From Cycloclasticus sp. (lineage in GTDB: Bacteria > Pseudomonadota > Gammaproteobacteria > Methylococcales > Cycloclasticaceae), in NCBI GenBank assembly GCA_012959695.1, contig DUCS01000006.1:1-64000 (forward strand): a stretch of DNA of 64,000 nucleotides. The letters are read 5' to 3'. Within the stretch, counting starts at the first letter, position 1. Every line of letters begins with the position of its first letter. Made by a program: the position numbers and the translations under genes. Of this stretch, positions 41,569 to 50,791 are shown one piece after another. Below the pieces are notes generated by a model that did no database searches, was not told the origin of the DNA, and saw only the letters and a program-made list of their open reading frames with translations.

Positions 41569-42927
41569 TTATTTAGATTTTGAACGGCCCAATAAAGTCA
41601 CCAATTCTGGAATTTCATCAAAGGTCAACATGCCAGCATTAGACAGTTTTTGAACACAGTCTATTTTACCGCCCATCCAAATCACAAACACAGGGTAGTC
41701 AGCTGAACGCTCAATATCCAGCAAGCTCTGCGTAATATTTTCTGCAATGCTGTCCATTAAACCCATAAAAACGACCAATCCATCATATTCTTTAGATTGG
41801 ATAAGTGCCGTTGCCACATCGCCTAGCATGGTTGGCTGTGCGACCATGGCGGCGGTTAAGTCGACTGGATTTTGGGTTGTGCTGTGGGCAGATAGTAAGG
41901 GCTTCACCAAATTGTGCAGCGGTTCACTGAAGTCATTTACATCAAGCCCGCTGGCGGTTAACTGGTCTGACAGCATCACGCCTGCGCCACCAGATATAGA
42001 GATAACACCAATTCGACCGCCGTTTAGGCTAAGGCCTGACAGGCTAAATTGGCACTGTTTAATCATTTCACTCAACGAGTCAACTTCGATAACGTCGGTG
42101 CGCTCAAAGATGGCTTGGTAGTCCACACCATTGCGTGTATTTGAAGCAGTATGTGCTTGTGTGGCTCTTGAACCGGCGGCCGTCTTTCCACCTTTTAGGG
42201 CAACTACCGTTTTGTTTTTTTGCTTTGCAAGCATCAGTGCCTGTTCAAACCGTTCGGGGTCTCGAATCGCCTCAATGTACAATGAAATAACATGTGTTTC
42301 TGGATCATTGGCTAAGTACTCAACAATGTCCGCCAAATCCACGTTAGACTCATTCCCGCTCGAAATCCATTTGCTCACACCAATATCAGCACGAATGGTT
42401 TTATCCAGCCAGTACGCCCCTAGGGCGCCACTGTGGCCTGCAAAACTTAAGTGACCTACTTTTAATGGGTGGTTTTCCATTGCGGTGGTAAAGGAGGCAA
42501 TTAATTGTGTTTGTGTATTGATAAAGCCAAGACAGTTTGGGCCAAGTAAACGAGCATCCGTGCCTTCAAACAATGCTTCAAGTCGCTGTTGTTTTTCTAG
42601 GCCTTCCGCATCAATTTCCGCATAACCCGATGCAAAGATGACAAAGTTTTTAATACCGCGCTCAATGCCGGTTTTAACGATACTTTCGACGATCACTTCT
42701 GGCGTGGCAAGCACTGCAAGGTCAACGGGCTTTTCCAAATCAGCGAGTGATGCAATGGCAGGTATGCCTTGGACTATTTTAGACCTTGGATTAACGGGAA
42801 TAATATCCCCTTGATACCCCAAACGCTTCATATAGGCGATAGGGCGGCCACCGAGTTTATGTGGGTTATCCGAAGCGCCAACAATCGCCACGGAGCGTGC
42901 TTCAAACAATGCATTAAGTGTGGACAT
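41569..42927 (-). CDS. ADP-forming acyl-CoA synthetase alpha-like protein
   Basis: 452 residues with a CoA-binding Rossmann domain (SVAIVGASDNPHKLGG, VNPRSK), a succinyl-CoA-ligase-like middle (LLGPNCLGFIN, SGNESNVDL) and a phosphohistidine-type segment KTAAGSRATQAHTAS. This is the alpha half of an NDP-forming acyl-CoA synthetase (AcdA/PimA type). The ATP-grasp beta half, often fused to give about 700 residues, is missing, and no separate beta gene is in the window. It may pair with a beta subunit elsewhere or act as a CoA-thioester protein. It lies five bases after the acyl-CoA dehydrogenase. Confidence 0.85.
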   Translation of the reverse strand: MSTLNALFEARSVAIVGASDNPHKLGGRPIAYMKRLGYQGDIIPVNPRSKIVQGIPAIASLADLEKPVDLAVLATPEVIVESIVKTGIERGIKNFVIFASGYAEIDAEGLEKQQRLEALFEGTDARLLGPNCLGFINTQTQLIASFTTAMENHPLKVGHLSFAGHSGALGAYWLDKTIRADIGVSKWISSGNESNVDLADIVEYLANDPETHVISLYIEAIRDPERFEQALMLAKQKNKTVVALKGGKTAAGSRATQAHTASNTRNGVDYQAIFERTDVIEVDSLSEMIKQCQFSLSGLSLNGGRIGVISISGGAGVMLSDQLTASGLDVNDFSEPLHNLVKPLLSAHSTTQNPVDLTAAMVAQPTMLGDVATALIQSKEYDGLVVFMGLMDSIAENITQSLLDIERSADYPVFVIWMGGKIDCVQKLSNAGMLTFDEIPELVTLLGRSKSK

Positions 42928-42931
42928 TAAA

Positions 42932-44068
42932 TTAAAACCCTAATGAACGAGCAATGATATTACGTTGAATCTCGCTGGTGCCTTCGCCAATAATATAGAG
43001 CAAGCTATCACGATGTATTCGTCCCACAGAATATTCGCGCATGATGCCAGCGCCACCTAGAATACGAATAGCGTCTTCACTGACTTTAACGGCCATTTCA
43101 CTGGCGATTAATTTTATTTTTGCGGCCATGGCATTATCCAAAGTGCCTTGATCCACTTGCCAAGCACCGTAATATACCAGCCATTGTGCGGCTTCTATTT
43201 CTGCAGACATGTTTGCTAACTTATGTCCAATTGCTTGAAATTTACCAATCGGTTTATCAGAAATAATACGCTCATGTGCGTAGGTATTTGCCTCTTCAAA
43301 TGCGGCTTTCGCCATGCCTAAACAATTCGCAGATACACCCACTCGATTTTCGGTAAGTGATTCAAGGATAATAGGGTAATTACCTTCTTGGCCTCCTAAT
43401 AAAGCGTCATCTGAAACAAATAAATCATCGATAAAGAGTAGCCCTGTTTCAGATGCCTTTATGCTTTCTTTGGCCAGCTTTTGAATCTCGATATTGGCGG
43501 ATGGTAAATCAACAATAAACAGGCTAATACTGGAGGCTTTTAATTCATCAGATGTGCGCGCGGCCAGCAACATAAAGTCGGCCATCGGCGCATTGGTGAT
43601 GTAAAGTTTGCTGCCATTGATAACGTAGCCACCATCAACTTTTTTTGCATGGGTTTTAAGCGCTCGAATATTCGAACCACCATCTGGTTCACTTAAACCG
43701 AAACAAGACACTTTTGTGCCTGCCATTGCGGGTTTGAGATATTGTTCTTTTTGCTGCTCCGTGCCAATGCGCCAAATTGGCCAAATACCGAGGTGGCTAT
43801 GTGCTGATAATGAGGATGCAAAAGCCTGACATACTCGGCTTGTTTCTTCTCGAATAATACAATCAGCTATCTTGTCGAAGCCGCCACCGCCATCTTTTTC
43901 AGGATAACGCGCAGCAATTAAGCCCATTTCGCCCCATTTAGGAAACAGCTCTTTGGGGAAAACCTCATTGTCATCCGCCTCCCTAACAAGCGGTGCTAAT
44001 TCAGTTTCTGAAAAACGTCTGACGGTCTCTCTAAGTAATATATGCTCTTCGCTAAAGTTGAAATTCAT
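42932..44068 (-). CDS. Acyl-CoA dehydrogenase
   Basis: About 378 residues. Motifs are FGLSEPDGGSNIRALKT (SGSD region as GGSN), NGSKLYITNAPMA and the C-terminal base motif IGEGTSEIQRNIIARSLGF. It is of the short or branched-chain type. I choose the ATG giving MNFNFSEEH, the family N-terminus; an upstream ATG adds 16 unlikely residues. It forms a two-gene minus-strand unit with the ADP-forming synthetase-like gene, divergent from a CoA-transferase. No regulon operator is visible in the 120-base divergent gap. Confidence 0.9.
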   Translation of the reverse strand: MNFNFSEEHILLRETVRRFSETELAPLVREADDNEVFPKELFPKWGEMGLIAARYPEKDGGGGFDKIADCIIREETSRVCQAFASSLSAHSHLGIWPIWRIGTEQQKEQYLKPAMAGTKVSCFGLSEPDGGSNIRALKTHAKKVDGGYVINGSKLYITNAPMADFMLLAARTSDELKASSISLFIVDLPSANIEIQKLAKESIKASETGLLFIDDLFVSDDALLGGQEGNYPIILESLTENRVGVSANCLGMAKAAFEEANTYAHERIISDKPIGKFQAIGHKLANMSAEIEAAQWLVYYGAWQVDQGTLDNAMAAKIKLIASEMAVKVSEDAIRILGGAGIMREYSVGRIHRDSLLYIIGEGTSEIQRNIIARSLGF

Positions 44069-44188
44069 GGGAAGCCTGTATGTTGGAATAATCTGTACTT
44101 TCAAAGATTCTAGCATTACTATAAATCTAATGGTAGTTAGAATTATGCAAGCATAATGACCAGTTTTTTATCTTAATTTGGAGTTGAA

Positions 44189-45385
44189 ATGGCATCAAAA
44201 GGGCCGTTATCGGGTATCAAAGTACTAGACCTAAGTTCGCTTATTCTTGGACCGTATATTTCTCAAATTATGGCGGAATGGGGCGCAGACGTTATTAAAG
44301 TAGAAGCGCCTGCTGGGGATATTACTCGCAACATTGCAACAACAAAAACACCTGGCATGTCGGCTATTTTTATGAATCTTAATCATAATAAACGTAGCAT
44401 CGTGTTGGATTTAAAAACACCAGAAGGTCAGGATGTATTAAAACGTTTGGTAAAAAACAGTGATGTGATTGTTCACAATTACCGACCTAGGCCAGCTAAA
44501 AAATTAGGCGTTTCCTACGAACAACTTTCTAGCATTAATCCTAAATTGGTTTCATGCATCGCCGTGGGTTATGGGCGTGATGGCCGATACAGTGAACGGC
44601 CAGCCTACGACGATTTAATTCAGGGCATTTGTGGCATTGCCGATTTAAACGGTCGATATAACGAGTCCCGCCCGGGCTATGTTCCCACTGCATTAGCCGA
44701 TAAAGTGGGTTCATTAATGTCGTTATCGGCAATACTGGCAGCACTTTACGATGCGGAAAAAACAGGTGTTGGTCAAGAGGTTGAAAGCCCCATGTTTGAG
44801 ACGCTGGCTTCCTTTCTATTGCTGGAACATTTAACAGGGCCGGCTTACGAACCACCACTTGGTCCACCAGGCCATTTACGCCAAATGACACCACTACGCC
44901 GCCCCTTTAAAACTAGTGATAGTTATATTTGCGCCTTACCTTATACCGACAAACATTGGCGATCATTGTTTAAGATTATTGATGAAGAAGCGTTAATTAA
45001 TGATCCACGCTTTTCTAGCGTTGCTAAACGGACGGATAATACCATCGAGCTTTATCAGATGATTGAGAATCTGTTACAACAAAACACGACTGAATACTGG
45101 TTAGCCGAGCTGGAATTAGCGGATATACCTTTCGCACCTGTTTCAACGTTAGATGATTTGTTGAAGGACCCGCACCTACATGACGTTGGTTTATTTGAAG
45201 AATATGAACACCCATCAGAAGGGCGTTTACGTCGAGTAAAGTCGCCGGTTACGTTTTCAAAGCCGATGATCAATGAACCGATATGTGCATCTTCCTTGGG
45301 CGAGAACAGTCGTGAAATATTGCAAGAAGCAGGCTATGACGACAACCAAATTGATAGGCTGTTTAAGGCAAGCGTTAGCGCTTAA
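44189..45385 (+). CDS. Family III CoA-transferase (CaiB/BaiF)
   Basis: 398 residues with GIKVLDLSSLILGPYISQIMAEWG, VIKVEAPAGDITRNI and the catalytic aspartate in ALADKVGSLM. The segment AYDDLIQGICGIADLNGR is typical of the family. It is a single plus-strand gene, whose stop codon overlaps the stop of the dioxygenase gene on the other strand. Substrate unknown; it stands between an acyl-CoA dehydrogenase and the atu-like operon, so a branched acid is plausible. Confidence 0.88.
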   Translation: MASKGPLSGIKVLDLSSLILGPYISQIMAEWGADVIKVEAPAGDITRNIATTKTPGMSAIFMNLNHNKRSIVLDLKTPEGQDVLKRLVKNSDVIVHNYRPRPAKKLGVSYEQLSSINPKLVSCIAVGYGRDGRYSERPAYDDLIQGICGIADLNGRYNESRPGYVPTALADKVGSLMSLSAILAALYDAEKTGVGQEVESPMFETLASFLLLEHLTGPAYEPPLGPPGHLRQMTPLRRPFKTSDSYICALPYTDKHWRSLFKIIDEEALINDPRFSSVAKRTDNTIELYQMIENLLQQNTTEYWLAELELADIPFAPVSTLDDLLKDPHLHDVGLFEEYEHPSEGRLRRVKSPVTFSKPMINEPICASSLGENSREILQEAGYDDNQIDRLFKASVSA

Positions 45386-46203
45386 GTTGGTACATCGCCC
45401 TTAATGGATACGCGGTGTAATAATCGACGATAGCCGGTGTAATCATTTATAGGGTAATGATGCGTGGATCGGTTATCCCATAAAACATACATACCTGGTT
45501 GCCATTTAATTCGGCATTGAAACTCTGGTTTTCGCGCGTGTTGGTACAGTTTATTTAATAATGGCTGGCTTTCCTCTTCAGTCCATCCGTCAAAGCAAAG
45601 CGTATGCGCTTCATTTACATACAGTGTCTTTTCACCGGTTTCTGGGTGGGTTCTAACAACGGGGTGAGTATGGGTAAATGTTTTCGTCTTCGTGTCTTTT
45701 GCCAGCCGTGCTTCACGTGTTTTTGATACTGCCGCTTTATTTGACGTATTAATGCCACGTAGCGTTGAAATTTGTTCTTTCACCTCATCCGATAGGGTTT
45801 CATAGGCCGTTCCCATATTGCAAAAGATGGTGTCTCCACCAATAGGGGGTAGCTCAAGTGCGTATAAACTCGCGCCAGCTGCTGGGGCTTTAAGATAGCT
45901 GGTGTCGGAATGCCAAACTCCGCCAAAGTTGATAGTTTCATCCGGCAATTTAAGAACCTCAGCCACATAGGGCATGTTATCCATGCCCTCTAAGAAAGGG
46001 TATTTATCTAATTCACCAAACTGGCGTGTGCAATCGACTTGTTGTTGAGGCGTTAATGATTGTTCAGGAAATATTAGAACTTTGCGCTCTAACCAGACCG
46101 CTTTAAGTGACTTAAGCGTTTCTGTCGGAATAGGTTTTGATAAACCTAAACCACGGATGGTAGAGCCGATATGTGGGCTGATAGGGCCTGCTTTAAAAGA
46201 CAT
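45382..46203 (-). CDS. TauD/TfdA-family Fe(II)/2-oxoglutarate dioxygenase
   Basis: 273 residues. The iron ligands are H98 and D100 in WHSDTSY and H263 near the C-terminus (LLHRVSI), and an arginine in YRRLLHR would bind 2-oxoglutarate. Relatives hydroxylate taurine, alkyl sulfates, 2,4-D and acids such as 4-trimethylaminobutyrate. The gene is 12 bases after the PECR/AtuB-like SDR and shares its operator-controlled promoter, so it likely hydroxylates an intermediate or a carboxylic acid of the atu-like pathway. The exact substrate is not readable. Confidence 0.88.
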   Translation of the reverse strand: MSFKAGPISPHIGSTIRGLGLSKPIPTETLKSLKAVWLERKVLIFPEQSLTPQQQVDCTRQFGELDKYPFLEGMDNMPYVAEVLKLPDETINFGGVWHSDTSYLKAPAAGASLYALELPPIGGDTIFCNMGTAYETLSDEVKEQISTLRGINTSNKAAVSKTREARLAKDTKTKTFTHTHPVVRTHPETGEKTLYVNEAHTLCFDGWTEEESQPLLNKLYQHARKPEFQCRIKWQPGMYVLWDNRSTHHYPINDYTGYRRLLHRVSIKGDVPT

Positions 46204-46215
46204 AAAATGGCGAAA

Positions 46216-47067
46216 CTAAAAGGATGGCGCCTTATACAAAGGAAAGCCATCGTTCGCTTTACAATTATTATGTTCTGGCACAATCCAGTTTTCTTTTGCT
46301 AACGGCAAGCCGCCGTCAACCGCAAGCACTTCACCGGTAATGTACGAGGCACCATCCGATAATAAATAGACGATGGCTGATGATATTTCAGCTTCGGTCG
46401 CTTGGCGCTTCATCGGAATTTGATGTCGACGTTCCCTAAGTTTTTTCTTAAATTCTTCAGGGTAGGTTTCCATACCACTAGAGGCAACCGAGCCTGGAGC
46501 AACAGCGTTGACGCGAACACCTGAATGCACCCATTCCAGTGCAGCGGTTTGGGTAAGATTCACCATGCCCGCGCGGGCAGCTCCTGTGTGCGCCATATGC
46601 GGCATACCGTACGCAGTGGTGGCAACAATATTAACGATAGCGCCGCCGTGTTGTTTCATGTGAAGGTTATACACCTCACGCATCATATAAAAGCCACCGT
46701 TTAGGTTGTTTTTAATTACCGCTTCCCAACCTTTATCGCTGATATCTTCCAATTTAGATGGGAATTGACCGCCGGCATTATTGACTAGGCCATCAATTTT
46801 TCCGTGCTTAGATAAGATGCCATTGAGTGCCGTTTTGATAGCGTTTGAATCCCTGATATCAACGCTATAAAAGTCGCAAACATAGCCGTTATTTTCCAGT
46901 TCAGCAGCAACGTTTTGTAGTTTGTCCAATGAGCGACCGATAAGTATCAGATGAGCCCCAAGAGAGGCCAGTTCATGTGCTGTACATCGACCGATACCAC
47001 TACCACCACCTGTTACGATAATAACCTTATCTTTAAAAAGTGCTTCTTTGTAAATTGATGTGTACAT
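46216..47067 (-). CDS. SDR, AtuB/PECR-like
   Basis: 283 residues with TGGGSGIGRCTA, NNAGGQFPSKLEDIS and the motif HTGAARAGMVNLTQ in place of the usual YxxxK. This variant is seen in peroxisomal trans-2-enoyl-CoA reductase and the citronellol-catabolism dehydrogenases AtuB/AtuG. The long C-terminus (ENWIVPEHNN) also fits that group. It is divergent from the atu-like operon, and the perfect palindromic operator lies 41 bases upstream. In Pseudomonas aeruginosa the atu cluster also carries two such SDRs. Confidence 0.88.
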   Translation of the reverse strand: MYTSIYKEALFKDKVIIVTGGGSGIGRCTAHELASLGAHLILIGRSLDKLQNVAAELENNGYVCDFYSVDIRDSNAIKTALNGILSKHGKIDGLVNNAGGQFPSKLEDISDKGWEAVIKNNLNGGFYMMREVYNLHMKQHGGAIVNIVATTAYGMPHMAHTGAARAGMVNLTQTAALEWVHSGVRVNAVAPGSVASSGMETYPEEFKKKLRERRHQIPMKRQATEAEISSAIVYLLSDGASYITGEVLAVDGGLPLAKENWIVPEHNNCKANDGFPLYKAPSF

Positions 47068-47107
47068 GGTTAATTCCGATGATGGGTTTAATAAATTCCT
47101 TTATAAA

Positions 47108-47121
47108 CTAACAGTTGTTAG
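47108..47121. promoter_or_regulatory. Operator of the catabolic regulon, atu-like divergent promoter
   Basis: CTAACAGTTGTTAG, a perfect 14-base palindrome with core AAC-AGTT-GTT. It is the most symmetric copy of the site and sits between the SDR/dioxygenase unit and the atu-like operon. Confidence 0.7.
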
Positions 47122-47181
47122 ATTGAATAAATTAAGTTTATACTTAACGATAAAGAATATCCACCTTGGGGGTTAGTCACA

Positions 47182-48342
47182 GTGCTATTTAGTCAAGATC
47201 ACGAGATGTTGCGTGAAGCAACCGCGAAGTTCGTTGAACGGGAAATAAACCCTTATGTTGATGAATGGGAAGACGCAGGTATTTTCCCTGCGCACGAGTT
47301 ATTTAAAAAAATGGGCGACGCTGGGTTTCTTGGTATTGGACGTGATGAAAAATGGGGCGGTCTCGGGCTCGATTATTCATACGTGGTTGTGTTTGCCGAA
47401 GAAATTGGACGTATTAAGTGCTCCGGCATTTCTACAGCCATTGGTGTGCAAACAGATATGTGCACGCCTGCCTTAGCCAATTTTGGTAGCGATGAATTAA
47501 AACGTAAGTACTTGGTTCCGGCGATTACAGGTGAGTCGGTCGGTTGTATTGGTGTGAGTGAAGAGGGCGCTGGTTCGGATGTTGCCTCGATTAAAACAAA
47601 TGCCAAGCGCGTTGGTGATGAATACATTATCAATGGCGGGAAAATGTGGATTACCACATCAACGCAAGCAGATTGGGTATGTTTGTTGTGTAACACCAGT
47701 GAAGAAAATGGCCCGCATAAAAACAAATCTCTAATCATTGTACCGCTTGATACTAAAGGCGTAACACGCGGCAAAAGCTTAAAAAAATTGGGCGCGCATA
47801 GTTCAGACACAGCACCGCTTTATTTTGATGATGTGCATGTACCAGTCGGCAATTTAATTGGCGAAGAGGGTAAGGGTTTTATTTATCAAATGAAGCAGTT
47901 TCAAGAAGAGCGACTGTTTGTTATGTCTAAATATTTAAGTCAAGTACAAGACGCAGTGGATATCACCATCGACTACACCAAACAGCGTAAAGCCTTTGGC
48001 AAACCGCTAATCGCTAACCAAGAAATTTATTTTAAATTAGCAGAAATGCAAACAGATATTCAGTCTGTTAGAGCGCTTATTTATCACGCTTGTGAAAAGT
48101 ATATTAATGGTGAAGATGTTGATATGCTCACCTCAATGGCTAAATTTAAAGTAGGTGCTCTCGGTCAGACCATTCCATCAGCCTGTCTCCAATATTGGGG
48201 CGGCCAAGGTTTTATGTGGGATAACCTAATTAGCCGAATTTTCCGCGATACACGCCTCTGCTCAATAGGGGGTGGTGCCAATGAAGTGATGTTAGAAATC
48301 ATCTCAAAACGCATGGGTATCCATCCAACCTCTTTAAAATAA
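47182..48342 (+). CDS. Acyl-CoA dehydrogenase, AtuD-like position
   Basis: 386 residues. The FAD region is GVSEEGAGSDVASIKT and NGGKMWITTSTQA. The likely base is a glutamate in QFQEERLFVMS, and the C-terminus reads IGGGANEVMLEIISKRMG, as in citronellyl-CoA and long-chain-type dehydrogenases. The start is GTG with TTGGGGG upstream. It is the first gene of the operon with the carboxylase beta subunit. The expected job is introducing the double bond in a 3-methyl-branched acyl-CoA before carboxylation. Confidence 0.9.
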   Translation: MLFSQDHEMLREATAKFVEREINPYVDEWEDAGIFPAHELFKKMGDAGFLGIGRDEKWGGLGLDYSYVVVFAEEIGRIKCSGISTAIGVQTDMCTPALANFGSDELKRKYLVPAITGESVGCIGVSEEGAGSDVASIKTNAKRVGDEYIINGGKMWITTSTQADWVCLLCNTSEENGPHKNKSLIIVPLDTKGVTRGKSLKKLGAHSSDTAPLYFDDVHVPVGNLIGEEGKGFIYQMKQFQEERLFVMSKYLSQVQDAVDITIDYTKQRKAFGKPLIANQEIYFKLAEMQTDIQSVRALIYHACEKYINGEDVDMLTSMAKFKVGALGQTIPSACLQYWGGQGFMWDNLISRIFRDTRLCSIGGGANEVMLEIISKRMGIHPTSLK

Positions 48343-48351
48343 GTAAACGTT

Positions 48352-49971
48352 ATGGCCATTATTCAAAGTAAAGTTAATCAGCAAAGCGAAGCCTATCAAA
48401 AAAATCGTGAGGAGTTACTTGCGCTTATTGATGAGGTCACATTGCTAGAACAAAAAGTACATGCTGCGTCAAATAGAAAGCGTGAATTATTTAAAAAAAG
48501 AGGGCAGTTGCTACCGCGTAACCGCTTGGCTTTATTGCTTGATCCTGGTGCAAGTTTTATTGAGCTCAGTACCTTAGCGGGTTTAGGCCAATATGATGAC
48601 GATGGCAAAGAAGACGTATTTGGTGCAGGCATTATTGTTGGCATTGGCTACATCGAAAACACCCGTTGTATGATTTGTATTAATGATGCGGCAATTAAAG
48701 CGGGTACTAATATGCCGCAAGCCTATTACAAGGTGCGCCGTGCTCAAGAGATCGCAGCATCAGCCAAATTACCGTTTATTTGTTTAGTACAAAGCGGTGG
48801 TGGCAACCTGTTTTTGCAGCATTTAGGTTTTAACCGTGCAGGGCATCGTTTTATGAGTCAAGCGCATGCTTCAGCTGCGGGCATTCCACAAATTACATTA
48901 GTACACGGCGCCTCAACCGCAGGTGGTGCTTATATACCCGGTATGTCCGATTATGTGGTGATGGTGCGCGATAAAGCACGGGCATATTTGGCCGGTCCAC
49001 CGTTGCTTAAAGCAGCAACGGGCGAGGTTGCCGAAGAGGAAGAATTAGGTGGCGCAGAGATGCACGCAAGACAATCAGGTTTGGCCGAGTACTTAGCTGA
49101 AGACGATGCTGACGCGATTGAAATAACCCGCGAAGTTGTTAAAAGCTTGGCTTGGGGCGATCGTATTCCTCATACACACGAGAAAAGCTTTAAGCCACCG
49201 CGCTACGATATAGATGAATTATGTGGGATAGTGCCAGCCGATTATCGCAAGCCGTATGACTGCCGTGAAATTATTGCACGGCTTATCGATGACTCTGATT
49301 TTGTTGATTTTAAACCTAATTATGATTCATTTACGGTCTGCGGGTTTGCAGAAATTGAAGGTCAGGCCTGTGGGTTTATTGGTAACAATGGCCCTATTAC
49401 AAATAGTGGTGCGGGTAAAGCAACACAGTTTATTCAGCTATGTTGCCAAGCAGGCAAACCCATTATATTTCTTCAAAACACAACTGGCTTTATTGTCGGT
49501 GTGGAACATGAGCAGGCCGGTATGATTAAAAACGGTGCCAAGCTGATTCAAGCGGTATCGAATGCGACGGTTCCTCGTATCACCTTAAACGTTGGTGGCG
49601 CGTTTGGTGCGGGAAACTATGCTATGTCGGGACTTTCTTTTGAACCGGACTTCTTATTTGCTTGGCCGACCAATCGCTTAGCGATGATGGGTGGAGAGCA
49701 AGCAGCAACGGTGATGTCGATTGTTTACGAGAACAAACAAAAAGCGAATGATCGTCCCATTGATGAGGCATTTTTAGACAAACAGTCTAAAGAAATTGTT
49801 GATTATTATGCGGATGCTTCATCGGCTTTATATTGCACCTCTCAAGTTTGGGATGAAGGGATTATTGACCCGCGTAAAAGTCGCCGGTTATTAGCTGAGT
49901 TACTGGATATTTGCATGAAAGGTCGTCAAACGCAATTGGACTCAAATACTTTCGGTGTTGCAAGAATCTAA
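48352..49971 (+). CDS. atuC: Acyl-CoA carboxylase beta subunit, geranyl-CoA/methylcrotonyl-CoA type
   Basis: The carboxyltransferase subunit of a biotin-dependent carboxylase (539 residues). The N-domain has RGQLLPRNRLALLLDPGASFIEL-type sequence, split by ALAGLGQYDDDGK-like insert, and GASTAGGAYIPGMSDY. The C-domain has NNGPITNSGAGKATQF, VGVEHEQAGMIKNGAK and MGGEQAATVMS. The N-terminal pattern (GQLLPRNRL, DDDGK) is nearer AtuC (geranyl-CoA carboxylase) than LiuB, as I recall them. The alpha subunit is encoded two genes downstream. It carboxylates the gamma-methyl of a 3-methyl-2-enoyl-CoA; chain length is not readable here. Confidence 0.88.
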   Translation: MAIIQSKVNQQSEAYQKNREELLALIDEVTLLEQKVHAASNRKRELFKKRGQLLPRNRLALLLDPGASFIELSTLAGLGQYDDDGKEDVFGAGIIVGIGYIENTRCMICINDAAIKAGTNMPQAYYKVRRAQEIAASAKLPFICLVQSGGGNLFLQHLGFNRAGHRFMSQAHASAAGIPQITLVHGASTAGGAYIPGMSDYVVMVRDKARAYLAGPPLLKAATGEVAEEEELGGAEMHARQSGLAEYLAEDDADAIEITREVVKSLAWGDRIPHTHEKSFKPPRYDIDELCGIVPADYRKPYDCREIIARLIDDSDFVDFKPNYDSFTVCGFAEIEGQACGFIGNNGPITNSGAGKATQFIQLCCQAGKPIIFLQNTTGFIVGVEHEQAGMIKNGAKLIQAVSNATVPRITLNVGGAFGAGNYAMSGLSFEPDFLFAWPTNRLAMMGGEQAATVMSIVYENKQKANDRPIDEAFLDKQSKEIVDYYADASSALYCTSQVWDEGIIDPRKSRRLLAELLDICMKGRQTQLDSNTFGVARI

Positions 49972-49972
49972 T

Positions 49973-50791
49973 ATGCTGACATTACCGACAACGCAGACCT
50001 TATTGCTAGAGCATTCAAAGGGGCGACTTTATATTACCTTTAATCGCCCAGAAAGCCGCAATGCAATGAACAACAAAATGGTTCAAGAGTTACACGACTT
50101 GGCTGATTTTTTAGCGAAAACCTCACTCATTAGGGTAGTGATATTACGCGGATCAGAGGGGAATTTTTGCGCCGGTGGTGATATTAAAGAACGCAAAACA
50201 CAAACAGATACGGCTGTTGTTGGAACAGACCCGGCACGCGAACGTAATATTCGTTCAGGTAACTTGTTTAATAAGTTTTGGAATTTGCCGCAAACCTTGA
50301 TTGTTGTTGTCGAAGGCGCAGCCATGGGTGGTGGCTTTGGATTCGCATGTTTGGCCGACTTAACCTTGGTGCATACGCAAGCCAAAATGGGCATGCCTGA
50401 AACGACACTGGGTATTGCGCCAGCGCAAATTGCACCGTATGTGGTGAATCGTATTGGCTTGTCTAAAGCCAAACAAATGGCGCTGACTGGGCAAAAAATC
50501 AGTGGTGAGGATGCGTATCGGTTGGGTCTTGCTCATTACTGCGCAGAATCAAATAAGGCACTAGAAGAGTTGCTGGAGTCAGTTCTTGACTCCGTCGAAC
50601 GTTGCGGACCGAAAGCGAGTGCAGCGACAAAAAAAATCATGCACCAAGCGGTGAAACTGATAAATGAGCAGACGATTGATTTTGCTGCTGAGGTATTTTC
50701 AGAATTAAATAAACAGCAAGAGGGGCGCGAAGGACATCGTGCTTTTGTGGAAAAAAGAAAACCCAATTGGCTAGTAGACTCAGGTGAATAA
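49973..50791 (+). CDS. atuE: Enoyl-CoA hydratase, AtuE/LiuC-like
   Basis: A crotonase of about 272 residues. The oxyanion segments are NFCAGGDIKERK and EGAAMGGGFGFACLADL, with PETTLGIAPAQIAPYVVNR supplying a catalytic glutamate. In atu and liu operons this enzyme hydrates the glutaconyl-CoA made by the carboxylase. I start at the ATG one base after the carboxylase stop (TAATATG); a TTG six codons earlier overlaps it. The stop shares one base with the alpha-subunit start, so translation of all three carboxylase-module genes is coupled. Confidence 0.87.
   Translation: MLTLPTTQTLLLEHSKGRLYITFNRPESRNAMNNKMVQELHDLADFLAKTSLIRVVILRGSEGNFCAGGDIKERKTQTDTAVVGTDPARERNIRSGNLFNKFWNLPQTLIVVVEGAAMGGGFGFACLADLTLVHTQAKMGMPETTLGIAPAQIAPYVVNRIGLSKAKQMALTGQKISGEDAYRLGLAHYCAESNKALEELLESVLDSVERCGPKASAATKKIMHQAVKLINEQTIDFAAEVFSELNKQQEGREGHRAFVEKRKPNWLVDSGE

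Noticed and set aside
44107-44143. Imperfect inverted repeat ATTCTA...TAGAAT between the ACAD and CoA-transferase genes as another regulon operator
   Set aside because: It lacks the AAC-N4-GTT core and the arms match poorly.
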